A stretch of 64,000 nucleotides of DNA from JAFGRU01 sp016934985 (lineage in GTDB: Bacteria > Desulfobacterota > Desulfuromonadia > Desulfuromonadales > JAAYDE01): assembly GCA_963665045.2 (NCBI GenBank), contig CAXXJQ010000009.1, positions 682,001 to 746,000 of the forward strand. Reading direction: 5' to 3'. Within the stretch, counting starts at the first letter, position 1. Every line of letters begins with the position of its first letter. The notes under the pieces were generated by a model, which saw only the letters and a list, made by a program, of their open reading frames with translations, was not told the origin of the DNA and ran no database searches. Of the stretch, positions 1 to 6,852 are shown in pieces. Made by a program: the position numbers and the translations under genes.

Positions 1-286
1 AGGCATAGGCGAGGCCGGTTTTTTCCGGGACGGGAAGTGCGTCGAGGTCGGCACGCAGGGTGACGTTGCTGCCCGCCTCCCTGCCATCCATGAGAGCCAC
101 CACGTCAGTTTCCAGAAACGGCGGGAGCATGCGCAGATGCAAAGGCGCCAGGGTTTCCCGCACTAAAGCGGCGCTGGCCTGCTCACCGTGAGCGAGTTCC
201 GGGTGGCGGTGCAGCTGGTGGCGAATGGTGATTATTTCCGGCAGGATTTCGGCAATCCGCTCATGAATCAGGCTCTGGTCCAGCAA
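1..286 (-). CDS. M20 family amidohydrolase, N-terminal part (cut by window edge)
   Basis: The reverse strand stays open from the window edge and encodes the first 95 residues or so of an M20-type metallopeptidase of the hippurate / N-acyl amino acid hydrolase group. The visible family signature is IRHQLHRHPELAHGEQ near residue 20, followed by TLRADLDALPVPEKTGLAYA, which holds the region leading to the first metal ligands. The rest, including the remaining metal ligands and the dimerisation domain, lies outside the window. The start is taken as TTG at 286 because AAGGAG sits 6 bases upstream; another in-frame TTG lies at 292. The gene runs in the same direction as the ZIP gene and begins 23 bases after that gene's stop codon, so the two may be cotranscribed. 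The substrate cannot be told from this part. Confidence 0.75.
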   Translation of the reverse strand, partial: MLDQSLIHERIAEILPEIITIRHQLHRHPELAHGEQASAALVRETLAPLHLRMLPPFLETDVVALMDGREAGSNVTLRADLDALPVPEKTGLAYA

Positions 287-308
287 AAGCAACTCCTTTC
301 AGGCAAAA

Positions 309-1127
309 TTAACCGAGGGCCACGTCCAGCATCATCATAACGGCAAAGCCACCCATGGTCGTCATGGTCACCATATCAATATGTTTCTGATTGGACTGAG
401 ACTCGGGGATCAACTCCTCCACAACAACAAAGATCATGGCCCCGGCGGCAAAGCAGAGAGCATAGGGAAGAACATCCTGCATGTAAATGACAAAGGCAGC
501 GCCAATAACCCCGGCGACCGGCTCAACCACACCGGAAAACTGGCCCAGCATGAAGCTTTTCCAGCGGCTCAGACCCTCGCGCCGCAAAGGCATGGAAACC
601 GCGGTCCCCTCGGGAAAGTTCTGCAGGCCGATGCCGAGGGTTAAGGCGATGGCTGCCCCGATAGTCGCATTAGTGGAGGGACCGGCCGCAACGGCGCCGA
701 AGGCCACCCCCACGGCCAAACCCTCGGGAATGTTGTGCAAGGTGATGGCAAGAACCAACAGAGTACTGCGCTGCCATGAGGTCTTGACCCCCTCGCTTTG
801 GCTCATGGGCAGACCGGGGTGGAGATGAGGAAGAAATTTATCGGTCAGACGCATAAAAATTCCGCCCGCCAGAAAACCGATGGCAGCCACCAGCCAGGGA
901 ATCATCTTCAACTCTTCCGCCATGGCAATGCCCGGGCCGAGCAGAGACCAGAAACTGGCGGCAATCATGACCCCGGCGGCAAAACCAAGCATGCAGTCCA
1001 ATAACTTGCGGTTAACCTCTTTGGTGGAAAAAACCAGGGCAGCGCCGGCGGCGGTAAGAAACCAGGTAAACAGAGTCGCCAAAAGGGCCTGAATAACAGG
1101 ATTCAAAGCCAGAAAAGCATCATACAT
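309..1127 (-). CDS. ZIP family metal (zinc) transporter, GufA-like
   Basis: This 272-residue, highly hydrophobic protein has about eight membrane segments. The two metal-site helices of the ZIP family are plain: HNIPEGLAVGVAFG in the fourth segment and QNFPEGTAVSMP in the fifth, with a third acidic motif (EELIPES) near the end. A histidine-containing loop (LPHLHPG) lies between segments 3 and 4, as is usual. The family moves zinc or other divalent cations into the cytoplasm. A longer reading frame starts at a TTG at 1142, but ATG at 1127 has GAGAGG 7 bases upstream and gives the normal family N-terminus, so that start is preferred. The gene is divergent from hpt. Confidence 0.88.
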   Translation of the reverse strand: MYDAFLALNPVIQALLATLFTWFLTAAGAALVFSTKEVNRKLLDCMLGFAAGVMIAASFWSLLGPGIAMAEELKMIPWLVAAIGFLAGGIFMRLTDKFLPHLHPGLPMSQSEGVKTSWQRSTLLVLAITLHNIPEGLAVGVAFGAVAAGPSTNATIGAAIALTLGIGLQNFPEGTAVSMPLRREGLSRWKSFMLGQFSGVVEPVAGVIGAAFVIYMQDVLPYALCFAAGAMIFVVVEELIPESQSNQKHIDMVTMTTMGGFAVMMMLDVALG

Positions 1128-1201
1128 TATCCATCCTCTCAAATGAGACCAACAGATGAGAATTTATTGCTATTTAACAATATCTCATAGTTTTCGTTAT
1201 A

Positions 1202-1231
1202 CTATTAAAAAAACATTTCTTCTGTTGTCAA
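1202..1231 (-). promoter_or_regulatory. candidate sigma-70 promoter for the ZIP gene
   Basis: On the reverse strand a perfect -35 box TTGACA (1231-1226) is followed after 18 bases by TAATAG (1207-1202). This lies about 75 bases upstream of the ZIP start codon. The -10 match is weak, so the call is tentative. Confidence 0.3.
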
Positions 1232-1278
1232 ATGAAAGTCATAAGCCGGAATAAGTTTTCCCCAGCGGGTTAGAAAAC

Positions 1279-1824
1279 ATGAAAAATGACCATGCCACCA
1301 AACCTGCGGTTTTTATCGGCGAAGGAGCGATCAGAACCAGAGTTTCACAGCTGGCCCGAAAGATCTCAACCGATTACGCGGACGCTGATGAACTCCTCCT
1401 GGTCGGCGTGTTGAGAGGTTGTTATATTTTTCTTTCCGACCTCTCCAGGCTTCTCACTATTAAGCGCCGCATTGACTTCATTGCCGTCACTACCTACGAG
1501 CAGACCATCACCATGCCGGGGGCCGTTCGCCTGCTCATGGATGTCCGCACCGACATCGCCGGTAAACATGTCCTCATTGTCGATGATATTCTCGATACCG
1601 GCAAAACCCTCCAGTACCTGCTGCAGACCTTCCAGGCCCGCAACCCGGCATCACTGAAAACCTGCGTTCTGCTGCGCAAAAGTGAACGCCTGATTGAAGA
1701 TGTGCAGATTGATTACCTCGGTTTCGATATCCCCGACGTCTGGGTCGTCGGTTACGGTCTCGATTACGCGGATCAGAACCGGGCTCTTCCCTACATCGGC
1801 ATGGTAAAGACTGAAGAGGACTGA
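1279..1824 (+). CDS. hpt: hypoxanthine phosphoribosyltransferase
   Basis: This is a 181-residue type I phosphoribosyltransferase that should convert hypoxanthine or guanine plus PRPP into IMP or GMP in purine salvage. The PRPP-binding motif is VLIVDDILDTGKT (about residues 97-109). The flexible-loop region with the conserved VGVLRGCYIFLSDL lies at about 43-56, and the purine-pocket end is PDVWVVGYGLDYADQNR. Length matches the family. The start is ATG at 1279 without a strong ribosome binding site. The stop codon is one base from the GTG start of the next gene, so the two are probably cotranscribed. Confidence 0.93.
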   Translation: MKNDHATKPAVFIGEGAIRTRVSQLARKISTDYADADELLLVGVLRGCYIFLSDLSRLLTIKRRIDFIAVTTYEQTITMPGAVRLLMDVRTDIAGKHVLIVDDILDTGKTLQYLLQTFQARNPASLKTCVLLRKSERLIEDVQIDYLGFDIPDVWVVGYGLDYADQNRALPYIGMVKTEED

Positions 1825-1825
1825 A

Positions 1826-2257
1826 GTGGCGGACGGGTCTTATCGCCGCAAGGCGCTGGCGAAAATCCATATCGCAAAAAAGGAACTGGGGCTGTCCGAC
1901 GATGAATACCGCGATGTCATCCGGTCCGTGGTACCGGGCAAGGATTCCGCCGCCGACCTGAGCGACCCGCAGCTTCACGACCTGCTCAACCGTCTCCACG
2001 AAATCGGCTGGCGGCCGCGTCTGCGGCGCGGTGCCAGCCGCCCACTGCCGCCCACGGTCTGGAAAGCCCGCAGCCTCTGGTTGGAACTTCACGACATGGG
2101 GGCGGTGAGAAATCCCGGCTGGACCTCCATGGCCCGTTTCTGCAAACGCATGACCGGCACACAGGACCTTAGGATGTTGGACAACCACCAGGCAATGGTG
2201 GTCATCGAGGCGCTGAAGGACTGGCTGCACCGGGAACAGGAGAAAAAACGCGCCTGA
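1826..2257 (+). CDS. GemA-like protein (DUF1018, phage Mu gp16 family)
   Basis: This 143-residue protein has the N-terminal pattern of the GemA/gp16 family: AKIHIAKKELGLSDDEYRDVIRSV, then a segment with LSDPQLHDLLNRLHEIGW. In phage Mu, GemA is an early gene that modulates host gene expression and DNA topology. Here it stands alone directly behind hpt, with no other phage genes in sight, and starts with GTG one base after the hpt stop. GAAGAGGA, which also encodes the hpt C-terminus, serves as the ribosome binding site. Family assignment is from sequence pattern memory. What it does outside a prophage is unknown; it could be a domesticated regulator. Confidence 0.7.
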   Translation: MADGSYRRKALAKIHIAKKELGLSDDEYRDVIRSVVPGKDSAADLSDPQLHDLLNRLHEIGWRPRLRRGASRPLPPTVWKARSLWLELHDMGAVRNPGWTSMARFCKRMTGTQDLRMLDNHQAMVVIEALKDWLHREQEKKRA

Positions 2258-2259
2258 AT

Positions 2260-2364
2260 TTGCCGGTGATCATTTGTGCCCATTGCGGGTGCGTATGGTA
2301 CTTCCAAAGGGACTTGGTATACGCAGGTGGACTTTTCTTCTGTTTCCTGTGTGGTAAAATATAA
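2260..2364 (+). CDS. possible 34-residue cysteine-rich mini-protein
   Basis: Three bases after the gemA-like stop codon there is an open frame from TTG (2260) or GTG (2266) to TAA (2362-2364). Its product carries CAHCGC near the start and CFLC near the end, with the spacing of a small zinc ribbon. There is no good Shine-Dalgarno sequence, so translation would depend on coupling to the upstream gene. The clustered cysteine pairs are the only argument for it being real; it could also be a remnant of a larger zinc-ribbon gene. Confidence 0.25.
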   Translation: MPVIICAHCGCVWYFQRDLVYAGGLFFCFLCGKI

Positions 2365-2393
2365 CCATGCTTAGCGAAAAGGAGGAAGACGTT

Positions 2394-2429
2394 ATGTTAG
2401 TCTCTGATCCGCCCGGCAATCCTGGTTAA
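2394..2429 (+). CDS. possible 11-codon leader or broken micro-ORF
   Basis: A strong Shine-Dalgarno sequence (AGGAGG at 2380-2385) stands 8 bases before an ATG at 2394, but the frame ends after 11 codons. Another frame over the same bases stays open to about 2520, so this may be the start of a small gene broken by a frameshift rather than a true peptide. No function can be suggested. Confidence 0.2.
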   Translation: MLVSDPPGNPG

Positions 2430-2930
2430 GTTTCAGCAATCTGAGTGTCGATATCGCTTGGGAAACAGAGCTGGATGCGATATCAGTTCCCATGGTGGGA
2501 ACAATTAAAAAAAAGTAAATGATAGCAAAATGGCCAACTCGAAATACTGAGTTGGCCATTCTTATTGATCAGCATTTGTAAGCATCCTGCCAGCCCCCCC
2601 TCCATTTTAATCGCCCAAGACAATCTGGGGCATCTTTTCTGGCAATATTACTTTTGACTAGTTTCCCAAGGCGGAGTAAATTAAGGGTGTCTTAATTTGG
2701 TGGATTCTCCATACTGAAATTTGTCCAGCATAATTCCGCGCCGTTTTTATGTTGACGTGCTGCATAAGATTACCGTAGGCGGATTATAGTAGCAAAACGG
2801 GGTTGTTTAGTGGTGTTTTGCCACATTTTTAGGCATTTTGGTGGGTCGTTTTAGGCGATTTTTTAGTGGTAATGGTAAAACAGTGCATGGTGCATAATTC
2901 AATGGTTAGGGCATACAGAAATGGGGAAAA
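2430..2930. other. non-coding stretch with several inverted repeats
   Basis: No convincing gene is seen here. Three exact inverted repeats follow each other: GATATCGC (2450-2457) with GCGATATC (2477-2484); GTTCCCA (2486-2492) with TGGGAAC (2496-2502); and the longer hairpin at 2531-2558 listed separately. From about 2650 the composition becomes clearly AT-richer, marking the approach to the restriction-modification insert. The last 100 bases carry the promoter region of the endonuclease gene, in which I could not identify a clear -35/-10 pair. Confidence 0.4.
2531..2558 (+). terminator. hairpin, probable terminator
   Basis: TGGCCAACTC (2531-2540) and GAGTTGGCCA (2549-2558) form a perfect 10-bp stem with an 8-base loop. 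TTCTTATT follows, a weak U-tract. It lies downstream of the hpt-gemA transcript. Confidence 0.5.
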
Positions 2931-3698
2931 ATGACAGACGAAAAATTACGACTTGTTAAATTGCTTGTTGATGCTATGCCTAAGCTGACTCTTGGGCAAC
3001 TCCATTGGATTCAACGTGTCGTTGCGGTCTTTGGTGGCTTCCACCAATATACAACCAAAAAATCCGACCTATTTGACGAAATTGTGTTAAGAAGTTTTGG
3101 TGATGCAATGCGTGTTCATCATAGCTTCTCTGTAGAACCATTTAGTAAAGACAAGTTTGAGTATGTTTTGGTTGAGGTGCTCAAACTTTCTGGCAGAAAA
3201 GCTGCTTTGGCTCCAAAGGGCAACCCTGGCCATGATATAACTGTCGATGGCGTAAAAATCTCCTTAAAAACGCAAGCAGATAAAGGGATTAAAGAGAACT
3301 CACTTTGGGTAAGTAAGTTTATGGAACTTGGGAAAGGGCAATGGAGCAATAGGCCAGAGGAACTTGAGGGCCTTCGACTTCAATTTTTTGAGCATATGAA
3401 AAGTTACGACCGTATTTTCTCACTTCGTACGCTCCAAAAAGCCCCGCGCTGGAAATATGAGTTAATAGAAATTCCAAAAGAGTTATTAATGCGTGCGAAG
3501 GGTGGATCTCTTGAGATGAAGTTAAATAGCAGGCAGACACCTAAGCCGGGCTACTGTTATGTATCTGATGCCGGTGGCCAAAAACTTTTTGACCTATATT
3601 TTGATGGTGGTACGGAGAGGAAGCTTCAAATAAAAAACCTAGAAAAAGGCTTGTGTATTGTACACGCCGCTTGGGAGTTTACTATTCCTAATGTATAA
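2931..3698 (+). CDS. type II restriction endonuclease, SmaI-like
   Basis: The 255-residue product resembles, from memory, the Serratia SmaI endonuclease over much of its length. Shared elements include PGHDITVDGVKISLKTQ at about residues 100-116 and KPGYCYVSDAGG and FDGGTERKLQIKNL in the C-terminal third. The first of these looks like a PD-(D/E)xK catalytic core (D, then an LKT lysine). SmaI cuts CCCGGG to blunt ends; the specificity here is inferred. The gene is convergent with the methyltransferase gene and the two coding ends overlap by 11 bases. Both are more AT-rich than the flanks, which points to horizontal transfer. GGGGAAA just before the ATG is a modest ribosome binding site. Confidence 0.82.
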   Translation: MTDEKLRLVKLLVDAMPKLTLGQLHWIQRVVAVFGGFHQYTTKKSDLFDEIVLRSFGDAMRVHHSFSVEPFSKDKFEYVLVEVLKLSGRKAALAPKGNPGHDITVDGVKISLKTQADKGIKENSLWVSKFMELGKGQWSNRPEELEGLRLQFFEHMKSYDRIFSLRTLQKAPRWKYELIEIPKELLMRAKGGSLEMKLNSRQTPKPGYCYVSDAGGQKLFDLYFDGGTERKLQIKNLEKGLCIVHAAWEFTIPNV

Positions 3699-4572
3699 GT
3701 GATACCTGAATGGCAGCTGTTCTTTTTTTGGCTATCTCGATAAAATCGGAGTTTAATTCAACTCCGATACATTTACGGTTCAATTCTTTTGCTACTATAC
3801 CAGTAGTACCAGCGCCATAAAATGGGTCGAACACAATATCATTTGGTCGGCTACCAGCCATTATACAAGGTCTAATTAGTTCTTTTGGAAAAACCGCAAA
3901 ATGTGCTTCTGGGCAGGGTTCAGTATTGATTGACCAAACGGAACGGCGATTCTTTAGCCCATTTCCATTTGTGGTTTGTTGTTTTATTGCCTCTTGATTG
4001 AAAAAATATTTTTCCGATTTTGAGAAGAGAAACATGTATTCGTGTGCTACCGTCAATCGGTCTTTTACGCTCTCAGGCTGGCAATTAGGCTTATACCAAA
4101 TAATGTCGTTTCGTAGGTACCAGCCATCCCTTTGACATGCCAAGGCAAGAAGCCAAGCAACGCCGATTAGGTCCTTTTTCTTTAGACCTTCTGGGGTTGG
4201 TGGCCTATACGACATTGCGCGACCCTTGTTTTTCTCGTCAGAATCGCGCCATTTGCGCCCTCCAGAGGAATATGTATTGCCAATATTTAACCAGAAAGTG
4301 CCGTCTGGAGTGAGTATTCGCCTGACCTCGCGAAAAACCATAACTAAATTATTTACGTAATCCATTAAGTCCGGCTCAGCGCCAATTTGGTTATTCACGC
4401 CGTAGTCACGTACTCCCCAATAGGGCGGTGATGTTACAACGCACTGCACTGAGCTGTCAGGGAACGACCGAATGACATCTCTAGTATCACCATGAAGAAC
4501 AACTACCGGATTATTGTCCGTTGGCCACTCGACCACTTGGTTTTCAAGGCATGCTTTTTTTGTGTTTTTCAT
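3688..4572 (-). CDS. N4-cytosine DNA methyltransferase, cognate of the SmaI-like enzyme
   Basis: This 294-residue protein has the beta-class order of motifs. The catalytic motif IV TSPPYW lies near residue 48, and the AdoMet-binding motif I FDPFYGAGTTGIVA lies near the C-terminus. SPPY, rather than DPPY, is typical of N4-cytosine or some N6-adenine enzymes. With a SmaI-like partner, N4-cytosine methylation of CCCGGG is the natural guess. The methylase would protect the host from the convergent nuclease. The start is ATG at 4572; the gene lies 39 bases behind the small HTH gene on the same strand, and the space between holds one copy of a 16-base motif that also precedes the HTH gene in inverted orientation. 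Confidence 0.88.
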   Translation of the reverse strand: MKNTKKACLENQVVEWPTDNNPVVVLHGDTRDVIRSFPDSSVQCVVTSPPYWGVRDYGVNNQIGAEPDLMDYVNNLVMVFREVRRILTPDGTFWLNIGNTYSSGGRKWRDSDEKNKGRAMSYRPPTPEGLKKKDLIGVAWLLALACQRDGWYLRNDIIWYKPNCQPESVKDRLTVAHEYMFLFSKSEKYFFNQEAIKQQTTNGNGLKNRRSVWSINTEPCPEAHFAVFPKELIRPCIMAGSRPNDIVFDPFYGAGTTGIVAKELNRKCIGVELNSDFIEIAKKRTAAIQVSLIH

Positions 4573-4583
4573 GAAGAAAAGCC

Positions 4584-4599
4584 TACTATATTCCTAACG
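4584..4599. promoter_or_regulatory. operator-like motif, copy 1 (before the methylase gene)
   Basis: TACTATATTCCTAACG on the + strand is the exact reverse complement of the copy at 4811-4826. Read on the minus strand it contains TATAGT, a plausible -10 box ending 12 bases before the methylase ATG. Binding of the adjacent HTH protein here would regulate the methylase promoter; this is inference. Confidence 0.55.
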
Positions 4600-4611
4600 C
4601 ACGCGCAATAA

Positions 4612-4809
4612 TTAAATTTGTTTTTTTGGGGGTCTCCCACGTTTTTTTTTGCCGTTGTGTGCGAAATATTCAAGATCATGTTCCTTAATCATGTGGTCCC
4701 GGCCAAACTTTTCAGAAGGCAACCGCTCTTCCGCAATATACTGCCGAATTCTAGACGCAGTAACGCCGAGGTATGTAGCTGCTTCATCAGTTGTAAAATA
4801 TTTGCTCAT
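4612..4809 (-). CDS. small HTH protein, probable controller of the R-M locus
   Basis: This 65-residue protein begins with a MerR/excisionase-type helix-turn-helix (FTTDEAATYLGVTASRIRQY, residues 5-24, then the wing KFGRDHMIKEHDL). It ends in a basic tail, KKKRGRPPKKQ, that contains an AT-hook-like GRP core. It is not the XRE-type fold of the best-known R-M C proteins. It lies upstream of the methylase on the same strand and is bracketed by the two copies of a perfect 16-bp inverted motif, one of which ends a single base before its own ATG. That arrangement suggests autoregulation and a leaderless transcript. Confidence 0.75.
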   Translation of the reverse strand: MSKYFTTDEAATYLGVTASRIRQYIAEERLPSEKFGRDHMIKEHDLEYFAHNGKKKRGRPPKKQI

Positions 4810-4810
4810 A

Positions 4811-4826
4811 CGTTAGGAATATAGTA
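4811..4826. promoter_or_regulatory. operator-like motif, copy 2 (before the HTH gene)
   Basis: CGTTAGGAATATAGTA lies one base upstream of the HTH start codon and is the exact reverse complement of the copy at 4584-4599. Read on the minus strand, TATACT or TACTAT within and beside it could serve as a -10 box for a leaderless message. Confidence 0.55.
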
Positions 4827-5188
4827 TAGATGGCCTACCGTGACAAGGGCGAAATTGCCCAACCAAACGGTCTTAGACCAATACGGGGTCGGACCAAAGT
4901 AAACAGCTGAAAACAATGAGTAGTTTTAAAAGAATTTGCCTATTTTTGACCTTTAAGGCGCCATTTCCACCCCAAAATGGCAAACACAAAAATGGGACAG
5001 GACTATTTTAGCAGGAAGACACACTTGCCCCCTGCAAATAAAGAAACATGGCGCTGCAATTATCAGATCGGTTTTCCCTTCCGTAAAAAACTGCAAACAT
5101 GAGCATTGACAATGCTCACCCCTTCATTAAAAATCAAAAAAATTTTATTTTATTAGCTGGATAATCGGCCTTGCCGTTAAAGCTAAAG
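4827..5188. other. intergenic stretch with a hairpin and degenerate repeat-like sequence
   Basis: No gene is seen. Around 4880-4910 the sequence ACGGGGTCGGACCAAAG resembles short elements scattered between genes in related bacteria, but this is an impression only. TGAGCATT (5100-5107) and AATGCTCA (5111-5118) form an 8-bp stem with a 3-base loop and no U-tract. The stretch is AT-rich towards the next gene. Confidence 0.3.
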
Positions 5189-6370
5189 ATGACAAACCCC
5201 GTCCGGAACAGGCAACAAAAGGAATTATATCCTGGCCGTCATGGAAACAGCTTTGAATTGCTGGTTGACGGCCCCAGCTTTTTCAGTGAAATGCTGGAAG
5301 CCATCGCAAGAGCGGAAAAATATATTTTTCTGGAACAATACCTGGTTTCCTCCGGTGCGATTGCCACTGAATTCATTCGGGCACTGGAGAAGGCCGGCCA
5401 CCGTGGCGTGAAAGCATACTGCCTGTTTGATGATTATGGTTGTCAGGGGCTGAACAGAAAAGACCGGCAAAAACTTTTCGAGGCAGGAATTCAATTACAC
5501 TTCTGCAATCCGTTGCGACTGAAAAACTGGCATTATGCTTTGTTTCGTAATCATAGAAAACTGTTGCTGGCCGATGGGGAAACGGCCTTTGTCGGCGGCT
5601 CCGGGCTGACGGATGATTTCTGGTCCATCGACAGTCCCTTGACCTCGTGGCATGATGTCATGGTGAAAGTAAAAGGTCCGATTCTGCAGGACTGGCACCA
5701 TGCGTTTCAGGTATCATGGCGCCATTTCACGGGAAACAGCCTCTCTATACCGGCACCGAAACCGGCGCAGCAGCCCGAGGACCAGTTGGGCCAGGTCCTC
5801 ACCAACGAGCCTCTGCTGCACAATATTAATCGTTTCACTTTTAAACACATACAACTGGCCAAAAAATCCATCTGGATCGCCACCCCCTATTTTGTTCCCA
5901 CCAGCAAGTTGCGGCGACGCTTGCGCCGTGCCGCAATGAAAGGGATCGATGTCCGCCTGTTATTGGCCGGCGACCGCAGCGATCATCTCTGGGTGACCCA
6001 TGCCGCCCGGCGCCACTATTCCCGTCTGCTGCGCAATGGCGTGCGCATCTTTGAATACCAGCCCCGCTTCATCCATGCCAAGATCGTACTCTGTGATGAT
6101 TGGGCCAGTATCGGCTCCAGTAACCTGGACCGCTGGAATCAACGCTGGAATCTTGACGCCAATCAGGGGGTTGAGGATAAAAGCTTCGCCCGAGCTGTCA
6201 GGGCGATGCTAATGACGGACTTTGACCATAGCAGGGAAATCGACCTGACCACATGGTCGCGGCGTTCCTTTTGGCAGCAGTCGTTTGAATGGGGTTTAGG
6301 CCATCTTATCGCGGCACTGGAGAGAATCGGCCGTTATCTGCCCCGGCGCTGGAAAAAACCTCCGAATTAA
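5189..6370 (+). CDS. phospholipase D family protein, cardiolipin synthase-like
   Basis: This 393-residue protein has two HKD motifs. The first is HRKLLLADGETAFVGGSG (about residue 120), and the second is HAKIVLCDDWASIGSSNLD (about 295-313). Two such motifs define PLD-superfamily phosphatidyltransferases, and SSNLDRWNQRWNLDAN after the second is typical of cardiolipin synthases, which join two phosphatidylglycerols. Unlike classic ClsA there is no long N-terminal pair of membrane helices, so it is closer to the ClsB type. A longer frame begins with TTG at 5171; ATG at 5189 is chosen, although neither has a clear ribosome binding site. Phosphatidyl-head-group exchange on another substrate remains possible. 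Confidence 0.85.
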   Translation: MTNPVRNRQQKELYPGRHGNSFELLVDGPSFFSEMLEAIARAEKYIFLEQYLVSSGAIATEFIRALEKAGHRGVKAYCLFDDYGCQGLNRKDRQKLFEAGIQLHFCNPLRLKNWHYALFRNHRKLLLADGETAFVGGSGLTDDFWSIDSPLTSWHDVMVKVKGPILQDWHHAFQVSWRHFTGNSLSIPAPKPAQQPEDQLGQVLTNEPLLHNINRFTFKHIQLAKKSIWIATPYFVPTSKLRRRLRRAAMKGIDVRLLLAGDRSDHLWVTHAARRHYSRLLRNGVRIFEYQPRFIHAKIVLCDDWASIGSSNLDRWNQRWNLDANQGVEDKSFARAVRAMLMTDFDHSREIDLTTWSRRSFWQQSFEWGLGHLIAALERIGRYLPRRWKKPPN

Positions 6371-6479
6371 AAAAACGGGGTGAGGCGATGGGGGCAAACC
6401 TGCGTCCGGTACCTGATGCCGCTTTGATAATGGGTTTCACGGGTCAAGATTAATAAAGCATCAGCTGGGCCTGAAGGTT

Positions 6480-6728
6480 TCATGCTGTACTTGGCTGAAT
6501 CCGGCTGAAAAGTTGCCCCTGCCATTGAGAATCGGCATCCCTGAAGCGCAACAGAAAACACCTCCCCTTCTTGCATTTAACCTGAAAATAACGCCATTCC
6601 GGCTCCAACCAGCGCTTTTCGATCTCTTCTATTTCCAGTCGGGTGTTGTCCCATTCGAAGGCCGTCGGGTATTCTTCTCCCCGGAATCCGGCATGGCAGA
6701 AGACCTTCAACGGTTGAAACTCTTTCAT
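6480..6728 (-). CDS. small conserved hypothetical protein
   Basis: This 82-residue soluble protein is rich in aromatic and charged residues (FCHAGFRGEEYPTAFEWDN, then YFQVKCKKGRCFLLRFRD). The alternation of hydrophobic and charged residues looks like a small beta-rich domain, and the residue mix is that of a real protein, unlike the overlapping + strand frame. A weak purine-rich stretch (AAAGAGAAA) precedes the ATG. It lies between convergent neighbours with no operon partner. I do not recognise the function. Confidence 0.6.
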   Translation of the reverse strand: MKEFQPLKVFCHAGFRGEEYPTAFEWDNTRLEIEEIEKRWLEPEWRYFQVKCKKGRCFLLRFRDADSQWQGQLFSRIQPSTA

Positions 6729-6852
6729 ATCTATTTCTCTTTTCGCAGGTGCAACAAGCTGGGGTTAGTAACTGTTTGCAGAAAGGTATAAAATAAGTTA
6801 AGTATAGCCCGAATTGTTCAACTTGAAGAAAGAACCTTCCAGGTTTTCATTG

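Noticed and set aside
6513..6791. A 92-codon + strand frame over the small gene at 6480-6728
   Set aside because: The minus-strand product looks more like a folded protein; the + strand frame lacks a ribosome binding site. Some doubt remains for both.
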